From NCBI GenBank assembly GCA_034437655.1, contig DAOTTU010000063.1, positions 124,001-188,000 of the forward strand: 64,000 nt of DNA. The letters run 5' to 3'. Both the position numbers and the translations under genes were made by a program. The notes beneath the pieces are model-generated. The model was not told the origin of the DNA. It worked only from the letters and a program-made list of their open reading frames with translations, and made no database searches. Positions 8,172-16,897 of the stretch are shown here, one piece after another (position 1 is the first letter of the stretch; the number at the start of each line of letters is the position of its first letter). The stretch comes from J027 sp034437655 (lineage in GTDB: Bacteria; Chloroflexota; Anaerolineae; Aggregatilineales; J027).

Positions 8172-9017
8172 ATGCTTGGAAATCGCTCGCCCCGCGCTGC
8201 CGCGATCAGTTTTTCGATTTTCCTCTCGGCGTCGATCCTGTTTCTAAGCATTTTAGGGACGCTTGCGCCAGCGGAAAGCATTGCACGGGTGCCATTAACC
8301 ACGGTTCAGGGTGTTTTCGGTAATGTCAGCACCAGCATAGACGCCACCGTTGCAGAATTGGTCGAAATACGGACGCTGCGCCAACGTAATCAGGAATTGG
8401 AAGAATCGCTGGCTGCTTTTCAGGCTGAAGTCGCTGAGTCACGCGAAATTCGTAGTGACTATGAACGCCTCGCCGCGCTGGTGAACTATGCCGCCCAGAC
8501 CCGTGACGATTGGCGTTATATCGCTGCTGATGTCATCGGACGTGACTCTAACCCGAATGTTCGCGCAATTCATCTTAATCGAGGCACGCGCGACGGGATT
8601 GAGCTTGGTGATCCGGTTGTCACTGAACAGGGGCTTGTTGGGCGTGTGACACAGATCAGCGCCACTGGGGCGGAAGTGTTACTCATCACCGACCAGAACA
8701 GCGCTGTCGAAGTCCGGTTGCAGTCTACCCGTGACAGCGGACTGGTGCAGGGTACGCTCAGTGGTGACTTGATTTTGACATTTGTTGACGCTGACGCTGA
8801 AATTCAACCCAATGACCTTGTGCTGACTTCTGGCGCGACACAACGCTTCCCGGCAGACTTGATTGTTGGGCAAGTGACGAACCCTACCCTCAGCCAGAAT
8901 CGGCTTTTTCGTGAGTCACCGATGGTCAGCTTTGTAGACTTCACGCGACTGGAGATTGTGTTGGTGATTACCAACTGGGACCCCGTAGACGTGAGTGTAT
9001 TTGAGGAAGAACAATAG
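8172..9017 (+). CDS. mreC: Rod shape-determining protein MreC
   Basis: 281 aa bitopic protein of the elongasome. Residues about 12-32 are a membrane helix, 60-105 a coiled coil (RTLRQRNQELEESLAAFQAE and on), and 115-275 the MreC beta-domains with the recognisable blocks IAADVIGRDSNPN, GDPVVTEQGLVGRV and VEVRLQSTRDSGLVQGTL. MreC links cytoplasmic MreB to PBP2 outside the membrane. mreD follows 6 nt later and mrdA after that, a classical order, but mreB and rodA are not in the window. Confidence 0.93.
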   Translation: MLGNRSPRAAAISFSIFLSASILFLSILGTLAPAESIARVPLTTVQGVFGNVSTSIDATVAELVEIRTLRQRNQELEESLAAFQAEVAESREIRSDYERLAALVNYAAQTRDDWRYIAADVIGRDSNPNVRAIHLNRGTRDGIELGDPVVTEQGLVGRVTQISATGAEVLLITDQNSAVEVRLQSTRDSGLVQGTLSGDLILTFVDADAEIQPNDLVLTSGATQRFPADLIVGQVTNPTLSQNRLFRESPMVSFVDFTRLEIVLVITNWDPVDVSVFEEEQ

Positions 9018-9023
9018 CACGCG

Positions 9024-9530
9024 ATGGCTGTCTATTATATTGGTATTCCACTCCTGTTCCTGGCGGCCGTCTTTGACACCACGATTCTGACGCTGTTTCG
9101 TGTGTGGGGCGGTGGCCCAAACCTGATGCTCATCGTGGTTGTGTCGTGGGCAATGTTGGTTGATATACGTCAGGCCTTGCCGTGGGCAATGATTGGTGGC
9201 ATCTTTCGTGACTTACTTTCAATAGCACCGACGGGGGCTTCTGCGCTGGTCTTTGTGTTGATTGTCATTGCGATTGATACCTACTTGCCCAAGCTAGACT
9301 GGCGCAATATTGTCATCCCACCGTTGGTGGTGGGGGCGGCGACAGTCGTCTATGATGGCACTGTACTCGGTATACTCATTTTGACGGGGCGTCCGATTCC
9401 AGAGTTTGCCACGCTTTACTACAGCATTTTACCGGGTGTTATTGAAAATATGGTGCTGGTGTTGGTTGTGTTTCGGTTGATGGGGGCAACAAACGCCTTC
9501 TTGCGACCGTCACGCCCCGGCATTCAGTAA
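9024..9530 (+). CDS. mreD: Rod shape-determining protein MreD
   Basis: 168 aa with about five hydrophobic helices, the length and layout of MreD. The phrases RVWGGGPNLMLIVVVSWAML and GGIFRDLLSIAPTGASAL match the family's PNL...W and GG...DL features. It is 6 nt after mreC and 34 nt before mrdA, so assignment rests on context as well as sequence. Confidence 0.88.
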   Translation: MAVYYIGIPLLFLAAVFDTTILTLFRVWGGGPNLMLIVVVSWAMLVDIRQALPWAMIGGIFRDLLSIAPTGASALVFVLIVIAIDTYLPKLDWRNIVIPPLVVGAATVVYDGTVLGILILTGRPIPEFATLYYSILPGVIENMVLVLVVFRLMGATNAFLRPSRPGIQ

Positions 9531-9564
9531 AATACAACGCACAACAACAAAACAGAGGTAAGCC

Positions 9565-11880
9565 ATGCATACACGACAGATGCTTCCATTTCAGGGCTGG
9601 CGGCTTGTCTTCTTTCGAGCAATTGCGATTTCATTGCTTATGGTGCTGGTGGTGCGGACGTGGCAACTCCAGTTCCGAGATGGCGTGAGCTTCCGCCAGG
9701 ATGCTGACGAAAACCGCTTTCAGACAGTACCCGTTCAGGCGACTCGTGGCCAAATCTATGACCGCTTTGGGGTGCCGTTGGCGTTAAATGACCCTGCGTT
9801 TTTAGTGACGATTACGCCTGCGCTTTTGCCCGACGAACGTCAGGATGTGCTTACTATCTACAATGGATTGTCGGCGTTGGTCGATGTGCCGGCCACCCGT
9901 GCCATTGCAGACGCCTCGGGACGGGTTAATGACCGCAGCATTGATGAACTGGTGACGGAAGGTCAAGGGCTTGCGCCATACCGCCCGGTCGTGATTGCAG
10001 CGGACGTTGAAAAAGAAATCGCGATGGAAATACTTGAGAATCAGCAGAATTTACAGGGTGTCGATATTGAGGTGCGCTCGGTGCGCAGTTACCCAACCGG
10101 GGAAACCACTGCGCAGATCATTGGCTACCTTGGCCCCATCCCTGAAGATCAAGCCCAGGAATTGCGTGAATTGGGGCTAGACCCGGCCTTTGACCGTGTG
10201 GGCTACGCGGGGATTGAAGCGTTTTTTCAAGAGGAATTGGCCGGCACCAATGGCAGTATCACTTATCAGGTCGATATTGCCGGGCGGCGTGAGCTAATTG
10301 TCAACGAAGAACCGACCAACCCCGGTAGCAATGTGCGACTGGCAATTGATGCCGACTTGCAGCTCCGTGCCCAACAAGCCCTGACCGAACGTATCAGCGC
10401 GATTAATGCCGAAGAACAACGCCTGCGCACACAATCAGGCTCGGTCGTAGCGATGAACCCGCAGACGGGGGAGATTCTGGCGTTGGTGTCATGGCCGACG
10501 TATGATAATTCGAACTTTGCGCGTGCGATTGATGTTGAATACTATCTGGATGTCGCCAGCGACCCGCTGCGGCCACTGGTGAATAGTGCGATTGGCTCTC
10601 TGTACCCGCCCGGCTCGGTATGGAAGATGATTACGTCGGTCGGCATTGTTGAAGAAGATGTTATTGATCCTGGCTCAACGCTGATCGACCCCGGGCGCCT
10701 GGTCTTGCCCAATGCCTTCGCCCCGAATGACCCCGCCGCTGGGCAGACCTTTGTGTGCTGGGATCGCAACGGCCACGGCCCCCAGAACCTCATTGACGCC
10801 ATCGTGAATAGCTGCGACGTATATTATTATCAAGCTGGTGGCGGTAATCCTGATGTCTCGCCTGCAATTTTGCGGCCGGGTGGGCTGGGTATCACTGACC
10901 TCTATCGCTGGTCTACGGCTTTTGGCATTGGTTCGCGGCTTGGCATTGAAATTCCGGGCGAAAACGCTGGCCGTATGCCGGAACCAGACTGGAAGCGTCG
11001 GCTCTATGGTGAAAGCTGGTCAACGGGCGACACCTATAACGCCTCCTTTGGACAGGGCTATATCACCGTCTCACCCCTGCAACAGGCGGCCTACATTGCG
11101 GCGATTGTGAACGATGGAATGTTCATGCAACCGACGTTGCTTCGTTCCTTTGAAGACTCCGAAGGCAATGTCGTTGCTGACGGGGACATTAACGGAATTG
11201 TGCGTGAGGAATTTCAACCGAATGTAATTCGCACTATCATTGAGCCACCCCCCGGCGAACCATGGGTGTTGCATATTCAGGAAGACGTTTTGGTTCAGGG
11301 ACAAAACAGCCTTGCTTGTCGATGTGAACGGAACTCGGACTGGTATGATGAGGATTTGTGTAGCCCCGTCGGTTATCGAGCCCAATTTGACCGCAATCCT
11401 GACGAAGACATACAAGATTTTCAGGAATATACCGTCAATGTGCCGTTTGACTATCGGTGGACAGCGGGATTATGTGACCCGTTGCTATTCGATACCATCG
11501 GCCGCGACTATATCCCGCCGATGGGCACCATGGAGAGCCTCGAATTATCGCAGCGCGGGATGGTTGAGGTGGTCACACGTGGTACTGCCAGCTTCGAAGC
11601 CAACCCGAACTTCCCCCCGCTGGACATTCCCGGCGGAGAAGGGGGCAAGACAGGTACCGCCGAATATTGTGACGACATTGCGCAACCGCAAGGACTGTGC
11701 ATTCCCGGGCGTTGGCCGTCACATGCCTGGTATGCAGGGTACGCCCCAGCCGACAATCCTGAGATCGTGGTAGGCGTCTTTCTGTACAACGCTGGTGAGG
11801 GGTCACAACGTGCCATGCCTGTCGTCCGAGAGGTGATGGAATACTATTTTTCTCGTCCACCTGTACAACCTGTGCAATAA
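9565..11880 (+). CDS. mrdA: Penicillin-binding protein 2 (class B transpeptidase)
   Basis: 771 aa, longer than the usual 600-650. One N-terminal membrane helix (residues 14-32), the PBP dimer domain including TRGQIYDRFGVPLAL, then the transpeptidase domain with S351-V-W-K354, S416-C-D and K695-T-G. It crosslinks lateral-wall peptidoglycan with MreC/MreD. Extra length lies between the SxD and KTG motifs: residues about 560-645 hold a cysteine-containing insertion (SLACRCERNSDWYDEDLC and TAGLCDPLLF), possibly an extracellular loop with disulfides, unusual for PBP2. SD-like AGAGGTAAG precedes the ATG. Confidence 0.92.
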   Translation: MHTRQMLPFQGWRLVFFRAIAISLLMVLVVRTWQLQFRDGVSFRQDADENRFQTVPVQATRGQIYDRFGVPLALNDPAFLVTITPALLPDERQDVLTIYNGLSALVDVPATRAIADASGRVNDRSIDELVTEGQGLAPYRPVVIAADVEKEIAMEILENQQNLQGVDIEVRSVRSYPTGETTAQIIGYLGPIPEDQAQELRELGLDPAFDRVGYAGIEAFFQEELAGTNGSITYQVDIAGRRELIVNEEPTNPGSNVRLAIDADLQLRAQQALTERISAINAEEQRLRTQSGSVVAMNPQTGEILALVSWPTYDNSNFARAIDVEYYLDVASDPLRPLVNSAIGSLYPPGSVWKMITSVGIVEEDVIDPGSTLIDPGRLVLPNAFAPNDPAAGQTFVCWDRNGHGPQNLIDAIVNSCDVYYYQAGGGNPDVSPAILRPGGLGITDLYRWSTAFGIGSRLGIEIPGENAGRMPEPDWKRRLYGESWSTGDTYNASFGQGYITVSPLQQAAYIAAIVNDGMFMQPTLLRSFEDSEGNVVADGDINGIVREEFQPNVIRTIIEPPPGEPWVLHIQEDVLVQGQNSLACRCERNSDWYDEDLCSPVGYRAQFDRNPDEDIQDFQEYTVNVPFDYRWTAGLCDPLLFDTIGRDYIPPMGTMESLELSQRGMVEVVTRGTASFEANPNFPPLDIPGGEGGKTGTAEYCDDIAQPQGLCIPGRWPSHAWYAGYAPADNPEIVVGVFLYNAGEGSQRAMPVVREVMEYYFSRPPVQPVQ

Positions 11881-11930
11881 AGTTGTATACCCTGAAAACG
11901 GCTTTTTCATCGCGTTTACGCACTCTTTGA

Positions 11931-11977
11931 GAGGTCTCGGAAACCTCCCAAAACCTATCAATTTGGGTTTCTGGGAG
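11931..11977 (+). terminator. Overlapping alternative hairpins after mrdA
   Basis: A stem of about 11 bp pairs CTCCCAAAACC (11945-11955) with GGTTTCTGGGAG (11966-11977), one bulge, followed by only ATTTTG. A competing stem GAGGT (11931-11935)/ACCTC (11943-11947) uses part of the same bases. It could be a weak terminator or an attenuator before the DUF35 pair. Confidence 0.35.
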
Positions 11978-12039
11978 ATTTTGAGAGGGGAGATAATGTA
12001 TGGTTTGTGCAAATCGGAACAAAGCTGAGGTGAAAATTT

Positions 12040-12243
12040 ATGAACGTTGCACAACACTGGCGTCTCAACGCCCAACGCTATCGGATGACTGCACAAACGA
12101 CCAGCGCAGGTGAACTTACCTTCCCCCCACGTCCAGATGTCGCACAACGTGCCGAAACGCGCTACGTCTTCGTAGAAGAAGCGGCTGATAGCAGTAGCAA
12201 TAAGTTTGTAACAGAGGCGCTTGAATCTGCTGAGGTTGTCTAG
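12040..12243 (+). CDS. Degenerate zinc-ribbon (DUF35 N-terminal-like) small protein
   Basis: 67 aa. The segment HWRLNAQRYRMTAQTTSAGE then LTFPPRPDV lines up with the N-terminal rubredoxin-like zinc ribbon of DUF35 proteins, whose consensus is W-R...RY.L.G..C..CG...FPPR..C. All the metal-binding cysteines are absent, yet the W-R, RY and FPPR landmarks remain. The gene stops 2 nt before an ORF with the matching OB-fold, so the two together look like a DUF35 protein cut in two. DUF35 proteins accompany acyl-CoA thiolases and HMG-CoA synthases; no such enzyme is nearby. Confidence 0.6.
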   Translation: MNVAQHWRLNAQRYRMTAQTTSAGELTFPPRPDVAQRAETRYVFVEEAADSSSNKFVTEALESAEVV

Positions 12244-12245
12244 CC

Positions 12246-12545
12246 ATGCAAACAATGCAGCGTGCCCAACAACAGGTGTTAACCGGGACGGGTGAAGTTC
12301 TTAGTTATACTGTTGTCACTGCACCCCCACAAGCCTACGCTGAACAAGCACCTTATATTCTGGCTTTGATTCAGCTTGATGAGGGACCTGTTGTCACTGC
12401 ACAATTGACTGACGTTGATGTCAGCGCTGGCGTCGAAATTGGGCAGCGGGTTGAGATGGTGACGCGCAAGCTACGCGCAGAAGGTGCTGCTGGCATGATT
12501 GTATATGGGTATAAGTTCCGCCCAATTGTGCCACAGGCCTCATAA
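12246..12545 (+). CDS. OB-fold (DUF35 C-terminal-like) protein
   Basis: 99 aa. TGTGEVLSYTVVTAPP opening, PYILALIQLDEGPVVTAQLT, and a closing GMIVYGYKFRPI reproduce the DUF35 OB-fold (G.v.s.T.v..pp......PY..a.v.l.eG......l...). It is separated by only 2 nt from the degenerate zinc-ribbon gene and is probably its partner in a split protein. No frameshift explanation is needed: each part has its own stop and ATG. Biochemical role unknown. Confidence 0.65.
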   Translation: MQTMQRAQQQVLTGTGEVLSYTVVTAPPQAYAEQAPYILALIQLDEGPVVTAQLTDVDVSAGVEIGQRVEMVTRKLRAEGAAGMIVYGYKFRPIVPQAS

Positions 12546-12613
12546 GTGTACAGTGACGACTATTTCCCCAATAGACTACAAATCCGAACGTACAAAGCTA
12601 GCAATGTGTATTG

Positions 12614-12619
12614 TATAAT
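12614..12619 (+). promoter_or_regulatory. Candidate -10 element of the lipoprotein gene
   Basis: Perfect TATAAT about 75 nt upstream of the chosen start, with no convincing -35. Weakly supported. Confidence 0.35.
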
Positions 12620-12694
12620 AGCGCACATTCGTTAGCTTTTACGTTTTTGGCGTACCATAGTCATACTGAACTGATGACAAGGGAGAAATTAGAG

Positions 12695-13123
12695 TTGATT
12701 CGTCATAAAGTCTTATTTACGATCAGCCTATTGACACTATTTTTGTTGAGCGCCTGTGCAGGGGGTGGTGCCTATAGCCTGGCCTACCCTGCTAGTGGTA
12801 GTAGCGGCAACTTGCTTGGTGTTACACAGAGCGAGAGTTTCCGACGCAACGAAGACCTTAATATTGTCGTGAAGCTCAATGACCACGATGGGGTTACGGT
12901 ACAGGTTGACTTCTATGAACCCGGCAACGACGAGGCTGATCACTCGCTCGAAGCCGAAGTAGACGGTGACACCGGTAGTGTTTTGCTGGGGCTGGACTTT
13001 GAACAGTATGTGCAGCAATTTCCACCTGAAGCTGAGATCGAATGGCCGACAGGCACCTGGACTGCCGTTATCTTCATTGACGGCGAAGAGGTTGATCGCG
13101 TCGACTTCACCGTACTCAGCTAA
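12695..13123 (+). CDS. Lipoprotein of unknown function
   Basis: About 142 aa. A TTG at 12695 follows AAGGGAG by 9 nt and gives a short basic n-region; an ATG at 12674 has no ribosome site. The signal peptide ends in the lipobox LLSAC, so the cysteine would be lipidated and the protein anchored outside the membrane. The mature part is acidic, with beta-strand character (NIVVKLNDHDGVTVQVDFY, TWTAVIFIDGEEVDRVDF), suggesting an Ig-like sandwich. I do not recognise a family. Confidence 0.65.
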   Translation: MIRHKVLFTISLLTLFLLSACAGGGAYSLAYPASGSSGNLLGVTQSESFRRNEDLNIVVKLNDHDGVTVQVDFYEPGNDEADHSLEAEVDGDTGSVLLGLDFEQYVQQFPPEAEIEWPTGTWTAVIFIDGEEVDRVDFTVLS

Positions 13124-13152
13124 AGACAAGCACCTCACAATTTATACTAAAT

Positions 13153-13177
13153 GCCCGGTAATTGCCGGGCTTTTTTT
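13153..13177 (+). terminator. Rho-independent terminator of the lipoprotein gene
   Basis: GCCCGG stem, TAATTG loop, CCGGGC stem, then seven T. Textbook form, 30 nt after the stop codon. Confidence 0.9.
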
Positions 13178-13338
13178 GTTCTGCCTTTCTGTGGCTTGTG
13201 TTACGATTAAGTTGAAATACGTTTAATTTGCAAAAAAAATATAAATTGAGACGTTGTGCGTCATCTGCCATTTCTGTTAAGATAGTATCAAGTTCATCAA
13301 ACACTAATTATCTCAATTTTTGGAGGAGTCTTCGTAAC

Positions 13339-14631
13339 ATGGCCCTTGATACGCTGATGGCACCAGATTTTGCATCTAGCAAGGCGTATGACACTGCACT
13401 TGCTCAATTTGATCGCGCAGCCGGGTTCCTGGATATTTCAGATGGAATGAAGGAATTTCTGCGCACACCGAAGCGCGAATACACCCTCTACTTTCCTGTT
13501 AAGATGGATAATGATGAAGTTCGGATATTCACGGGCTATCGGGTTCACCACAACTTGATTCTCGGCCCCTCAAAGGGGGGTATCCGTTATTCACAACATG
13601 TCAGCCTCGACGAAGTTCGTGCCCTCGCGATGTGGATGACGTGGAAGTGCGCGCTGGTAGGGCTACCCTATGGCGGTGCGAAGGGTGGTGTCATCGTTGA
13701 CCCCGGTACATTGTCTGATCGCGAAAATGAAGGCCTGACGCGCCGTTTTGCCTCTGAACTGGTCGGCATTATGAGCCCGCACGGTGACATCCCTGCCCCG
13801 GATATGGGCACAAACGCACAGACGATGGCCTGGATGATGGACACATATTCCATGACGATGGGGTATTCTGTACCGGCTGTGGTGACGGGTAAGCCGATTA
13901 ATATTGGTGGTAGCGAAGGCCGCGAAGAAGCTACCGGACGCGGTGCGATTATCATTATGGAAGAAGCGCTGCGGCGTGATGGTATCTACGACAATGAGAA
14001 TATTCGCCTTGTCATTCAGGGTTTTGGTAATGTAGGGGCGCATGCTGCGTTGTATGCTATCGAACGTGGCTACAAAGTCCTGGCCGTTAGTGATGTCAGT
14101 GGCGGGGTTTATAACCCTGATGGTCTGGACATACGCCGCCTGTATGAATTCACGAGCCAGCGCCGGGTTCTGAAGGATTATGCAGAACAGTTCAATGATG
14201 TTGATTTCATTACCAATGTTGAGTTGTTTGAACTGGATTGTGATGTGCTTATCCCGGCAGCGCTTGAAGGCCAATTGACCGAACGCAACGCCAGCAAAGT
14301 GACTGCTAAGTTTGTGGTCGAAGGTGCAAATGGCCCGACCACACCCATTGCTGACGAAATTCTCAGGTCACGTGGCATCGTTGTTTTGCCAGACATTCTC
14401 GCCAATGCAGGCGGTGTCACTGTTTCTTATTTCGAATGGGTGCAAGACCTTCAGATGTTCTCATGGGATGTCGAAGAAGTCATGCGCCAGCTACGTCGTA
14501 TTCTGGTTAAGGCTTATGACCGCGTGGCCGAGTTCAGCGAAAAGCATGACCTTGATATGCGTACAGCCGCCCAGGTCTATGCAATTGACCGCGTTGCTAA
14601 AGCCACGTTGACACGCGGTATTTATCCCTAG
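13339..14631 (+). CDS. gdhA: Glutamate dehydrogenase (Glu/Leu/Phe/Val family)
   Basis: 430 aa oxidoreductase interconverting glutamate and 2-oxoglutarate with NAD(P). Substrate site: GPSKGGIRYSQHVS and the catalytic-lysine segment LPYGGAKGGV; then PAPDMGTNAQTMAWMMDTYS, the dinucleotide motif VIQGFGNVG, and PDILANAGGVTVSYFEW. GGAGGAG lies 10 nt before the ATG. Cofactor preference cannot be fixed by eye. Monocistronic between two terminators. Confidence 0.93.
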   Translation: MALDTLMAPDFASSKAYDTALAQFDRAAGFLDISDGMKEFLRTPKREYTLYFPVKMDNDEVRIFTGYRVHHNLILGPSKGGIRYSQHVSLDEVRALAMWMTWKCALVGLPYGGAKGGVIVDPGTLSDRENEGLTRRFASELVGIMSPHGDIPAPDMGTNAQTMAWMMDTYSMTMGYSVPAVVTGKPINIGGSEGREEATGRGAIIIMEEALRRDGIYDNENIRLVIQGFGNVGAHAALYAIERGYKVLAVSDVSGGVYNPDGLDIRRLYEFTSQRRVLKDYAEQFNDVDFITNVELFELDCDVLIPAALEGQLTERNASKVTAKFVVEGANGPTTPIADEILRSRGIVVLPDILANAGGVTVSYFEWVQDLQMFSWDVEEVMRQLRRILVKAYDRVAEFSEKHDLDMRTAAQVYAIDRVAKATLTRGIYP

Positions 14632-14679
14632 GCGCGGCGTACCTTTACCACCTGCACAGCAGCATATAAGCGTGCATGA

Positions 14680-14712
14680 ATGCCTTCCTCATCCTGTGGG
14701 GAGGGCATTTTC
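14680..14712 (+). terminator. Terminator of glutamate dehydrogenase gene
   Basis: ATGCCTTCC...GGGAGGGCAT stem (one G-T pair) around an 8-10 nt loop, followed by TTTTC. It lies about 50 nt after the stop and in the gap before a convergent gene. Confidence 0.6.
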
Positions 14713-14741
14713 AATGCGGCACTGTCGGTACTCTGTTGCGT

Positions 14742-16814
14742 TCAGGAATGCGTGTAGAAGCGAATGAAGCGTTCGATTTCTTTGTCTTCCATCAGCCGGC
14801 CGGGGGTCATAACACTGTAGCTCTCTGACCACAGCGGTTGTCTTGCGCCATTGCCGTTAGCATCAGGGAATGCATCGTGGAGCGCCGTTGTTGTGTATGC
14901 CATCAACGTGCTGACCACCACCGCCGGCGATGTATTGACCGGGATTTCGATATGCATATTGACCCACCCCGGGTGAATATCTACGGCGATAATATCCCAT
15001 TCCTGCTCTGTAGCGCTACGGTGTAGCCAGCGTTCCATCGCTGCTGCTAGCTCACCTTCCAACGGATAATCTTGATTAAGGACGAGCCATAGCATGGCAT
15101 ACCCGGTATAGGTTCCCGGGTCGCGCCTGGGTCGGTCTGCCTGTGTCGTGGAAGCCGCAGATCCTCGCATAGCGTCAGGTGGGCGCAAGTCAGTGGGGCG
15201 GCTGTGAGCCGTAACCGCAGCGGGTGCCTCGTCTGGGCTGGACGGGGCCGGAGGGGCGGGTGCTTCAGTGGGTATGGCGTCTTGCATATCATCAGTGTCA
15301 TCAGCCGCAGGTGCGCGTGTATCTGCTTCTTCGGGCATGGTTTCAAGTGCGTCTGCGATGCGTGTCGCCTGGCGACGGATGACCTTTAGCGCTGTGCTGG
15401 CACTGAAGATCATGGTGAGTACAAGGCCTTGTACCGTCTGTGTGCTGAACAACAGGACTTGTCCTGTGGCCTTGAATTTTCGATACAACAAACGTGTACT
15501 GGACTGGCCGTTGCTTTCCCCTGTTTGCCATGCATCAATGACTTCGGCAATAATGTCACGCCAGGTCTGCTCGTTCAAGTCACCATTCTTGCCGACGACA
15601 CGTGTACCGTCGGTCAGCAGGGTGCCGAGCGCTGAGCTTTCCAGAGATAGTTGCGTCAGACGTAATGCCGCATCCGCCACAATATCCTCATCTGAAGGGG
15701 CGTCTGCACTATCGGTTTCATCGTCATCGTCCAGCACAATGCCCATCGAGTGTGTGATTTCACCGGGCGTGGCTTCAATCAGCACATCATCTTCAGGCGA
15801 AGCGGGTTCATGCTCTGGCCGGGGTGTCAGGTTTTGCAGCGCCAGTTGCAGCCCCGTGTCTGCTTCTTCAAGCTCATCTGCGTCATGTTCTGCCTGTAGA
15901 TCAACGGGGGGGGCAAAAATTGGACGTGTGCCGCTGGTATACGGCGTACCCTCAATCATTTCTTGTTGCTGTGGCGGCAGTATACTATCGGGCACGATAC
16001 CGATCACGGCTCGAATAAGGTCTTCTTCAGTTTGTGACAGTGCTGTTTGCCAGGACGGGAGGGGCCGAACGGTGGGGCCGTCAATTGCGCTCGCCGTATG
16101 AATCAACACACGGTCAGCATCTTCCGCATTGCTACTGAGTCGCAATACCTGGCTGGCGACAGAATCCTCTGGTGAAATTGGCGGTTCGTCAATTTGAATC
16201 GGACCGCGTAGGGCAGCAGTTGATTCTGGCAGGCTGTGAGGTGGCGGTGTGGGCTGTGAAGTCGGCGTGGCTTCGTCGTCAAGCGCTTCGTCTTCTGGCT
16301 GCGCGTAACCATTCTGTTCACTGATGGACCGCAGTATATCACCAATGGTTGATTCTTCAGGCAGCGGCGGCTCACTGATTTGCAAGCGTGGGAGTTGTTC
16401 ATCCTCCTCGGCCTGCACATCTTCCCAGAATTGGTCAATCAGGCGTTGCATCGGTTCAGCTTCAAGCCGCGCCAGCGTCCATTCGATAATGGCGATTAAA
16501 TTACGTGCGATGTAGGGCTTGTTGATATACGCCTGCGCACCCAACTGGTTGACCATTTCGGCGTCTTTTTCTGACCGGCCAGAGATAATAACGGGCAGGG
16601 TGGGGTGGTGGTGGCGCAGCGTGTCATAGATGTGTTGCAGCTCGTCAATTTCAAGGTCGAGGACTGCAATATCAAAGGTGTCGCTCTGAATGTCGTCGAT
16701 TGCAGCCAGCGGACGGCGGACGGTGCGTGCTGTAAAGTGTTGGGCTTCGAGTGCTTTACGCAGCCGGACGATAAAGCTGATTTCGGGGTCAATAATAAGC
16801 ACACGCAATGCCAT
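14742..16814 (-). CDS. Response regulator: receiver, disordered linker, roadblock-like and degenerate IS200-transposase-like domains
   Basis: 690 aa. Residues 1-118 are a CheY-type receiver (D9/D10-like acidic pocket IIDPE, phosphoacceptor D53 in VLDLE, K99 in INKP). Residues about 120-380 are disordered, acidic and proline-rich with short repeats. Residues about 380-490 look like a roadblock/longin-type fold (SLESSALGTLLTDGTRVVGK, then GQVLLFSTQTVQGLVLTMIF and IRRQATRIADAL). Residues about 569-690 resemble Y1/IS200 transposases: GYAMLWLV..DYPL start, IHPGWVNMHIEIP in place of the usual MPDHVHLLIEVP, and PLWSESYSVMTPG before a final helix ERFIRFYTHS. The HUH histidine pair reads W617-V-N619 and the nucleophile position is F683, so strand cleavage is unlikely. 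An exapted DNA/RNA-binding output domain is my inference. Confidence 0.72.
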   Translation of the reverse strand: MALRVLIIDPEISFIVRLRKALEAQHFTARTVRRPLAAIDDIQSDTFDIAVLDLEIDELQHIYDTLRHHHPTLPVIISGRSEKDAEMVNQLGAQAYINKPYIARNLIAIIEWTLARLEAEPMQRLIDQFWEDVQAEEDEQLPRLQISEPPLPEESTIGDILRSISEQNGYAQPEDEALDDEATPTSQPTPPPHSLPESTAALRGPIQIDEPPISPEDSVASQVLRLSSNAEDADRVLIHTASAIDGPTVRPLPSWQTALSQTEEDLIRAVIGIVPDSILPPQQQEMIEGTPYTSGTRPIFAPPVDLQAEHDADELEEADTGLQLALQNLTPRPEHEPASPEDDVLIEATPGEITHSMGIVLDDDDETDSADAPSDEDIVADAALRLTQLSLESSALGTLLTDGTRVVGKNGDLNEQTWRDIIAEVIDAWQTGESNGQSSTRLLYRKFKATGQVLLFSTQTVQGLVLTMIFSASTALKVIRRQATRIADALETMPEEADTRAPAADDTDDMQDAIPTEAPAPPAPSSPDEAPAAVTAHSRPTDLRPPDAMRGSAASTTQADRPRRDPGTYTGYAMLWLVLNQDYPLEGELAAAMERWLHRSATEQEWDIIAVDIHPGWVNMHIEIPVNTSPAVVVSTLMAYTTTALHDAFPDANGNGARQPLWSESYSVMTPGRLMEDKEIERFIRFYTHS

Positions 16815-16897
16815 GCAGACTATCCTTCAGGCAATCATTGAGTGATATTTTCAGGTTTATATATTGTTATTGTAGTGAATGTGGTGCGGTTGTGCTA

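Noticed and set aside
15268..16101. Long open frame opposite the receiver-transposase gene
   Set aside because: Serine/cysteine-rich translation is the mirror of the acidic, proline-rich linker on the other strand; no start signal.
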